DNA of 5,222 nucleotides from Thermoplasmata archaeon. GTDB taxonomy: Archaea > Thermoplasmatota > Thermoplasmata > Thermoplasmatales > Thermoplasmataceae. Position 1 is the first letter of the stretch, and every line of letters begins with the position of its first letter. The notes below the pieces were generated by a model. That model was not told the origin of the DNA and ran no database searches. It saw only the letters and a list, made by a program, of their open reading frames with translations. Both the position numbers and the translations under genes were made by a program. The DNA lies in NCBI GenBank assembly GCA_021806355.1, contig JAJZXT010000036.1, forward strand, positions 1-5,222, read 5' to 3'. Below are positions 5,129 through 5,222 of this stretch, in pieces.

Positions 5129-5222
5129 GGAGGTGATCCATCCGCAGGTTCCCCTACGGATACCTTGTTACGACTTAACCCTCCTCACTGACACCAGATT
5201 CGAATCTGCCCATATGAGCAAA
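5129..5222 (-). rRNA. rrs: 16S ribosomal RNA, 3' end
   Basis: The minus strand carries the universal 16S tail: AAGTCGTAACAAGG, the helix 45 hairpin with loop GGGGAACC region, and the anti-Shine-Dalgarno end GGATCACCTCC finishing at 5129. The top part of helix 44 (GGTGTCAGTGAGGAGGGTTAAG) is also present; the rest of the gene continues beyond the window. Helix 45 pairs ATCCG (5157-5161) with CGGAT (5140-5144). The mature 3' end could extend one or two bases further. No 23S gene follows; secE does, as expected for Thermoplasmatales with unlinked rRNA genes. Confidence 0.98.

Noticed and set aside
1..5222. Mobile element, CRISPR array or defence system
   Set aside because: There are no transposase or integrase motifs, no terminal inverted repeats and no regularly spaced repeats; all genes are collinear and mostly housekeeping.

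Overview
The window looks archaeal and most like a member of Thermoplasmatales (Thermoplasma, Ferroplasma, Cuniculiplasma and relatives). It carries the archaeal SecE-Spt5 pair and a 16S rRNA 3' end. The 16S gene is followed directly by protein genes rather than by tRNA-Ala and 23S rRNA; unlinked 16S and 23S genes are a known trait of Thermoplasma. Base composition is moderately AT-rich and arginine is often coded by AGG/AGA. The exact genus cannot be fixed from this sequence alone.

Everything real lies on the minus strand, so transcription runs from high to low coordinates. In that order: the last ~94 bases of 16S rRNA (5129-5222); a 91-base spacer holding a T7 run and an AT-rich promoter zone; secE (4822-5037); spt5 (3923-4807); an unrecognised 470-residue protein (2514-3926); a pre-PUA/PUA RNA-binding protein (2048-2509); a strong TATA promoter (about 2028-2047); a DUF2079 multispanning membrane protein (482-2014); a short promoter region (417-481); and a PrxQ/Bcp-type peroxiredoxin cut by the window edge (1-416).

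secE, spt5, the unknown gene and the PUA gene form one tight operon: gaps are 14 and 4 bases, and one junction is an ATGA overlap. It links protein export (SecE), RNA polymerase processivity (Spt5) and an RNA-binding protein. The unknown gene and the PUA gene sit where many archaea have rpl11-rpl1-rpl10, so a role in RNA or translation is a reasonable but untested guess. The DUF2079 and peroxiredoxin genes each appear to have their own promoter and to be leaderless.

The most unusual points are the Spt5 protein, about twice the usual archaeal length with a beta-rich, Ig-like-looking N-terminal extension and a 24-base in-frame duplication inside its NGN domain; the unassigned 470-residue protein inside this core operon; and the 16S rRNA directly followed by secE. 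No mobile element, CRISPR array or defence system is visible, and there is no gene-free stretch longer than 91 bases.
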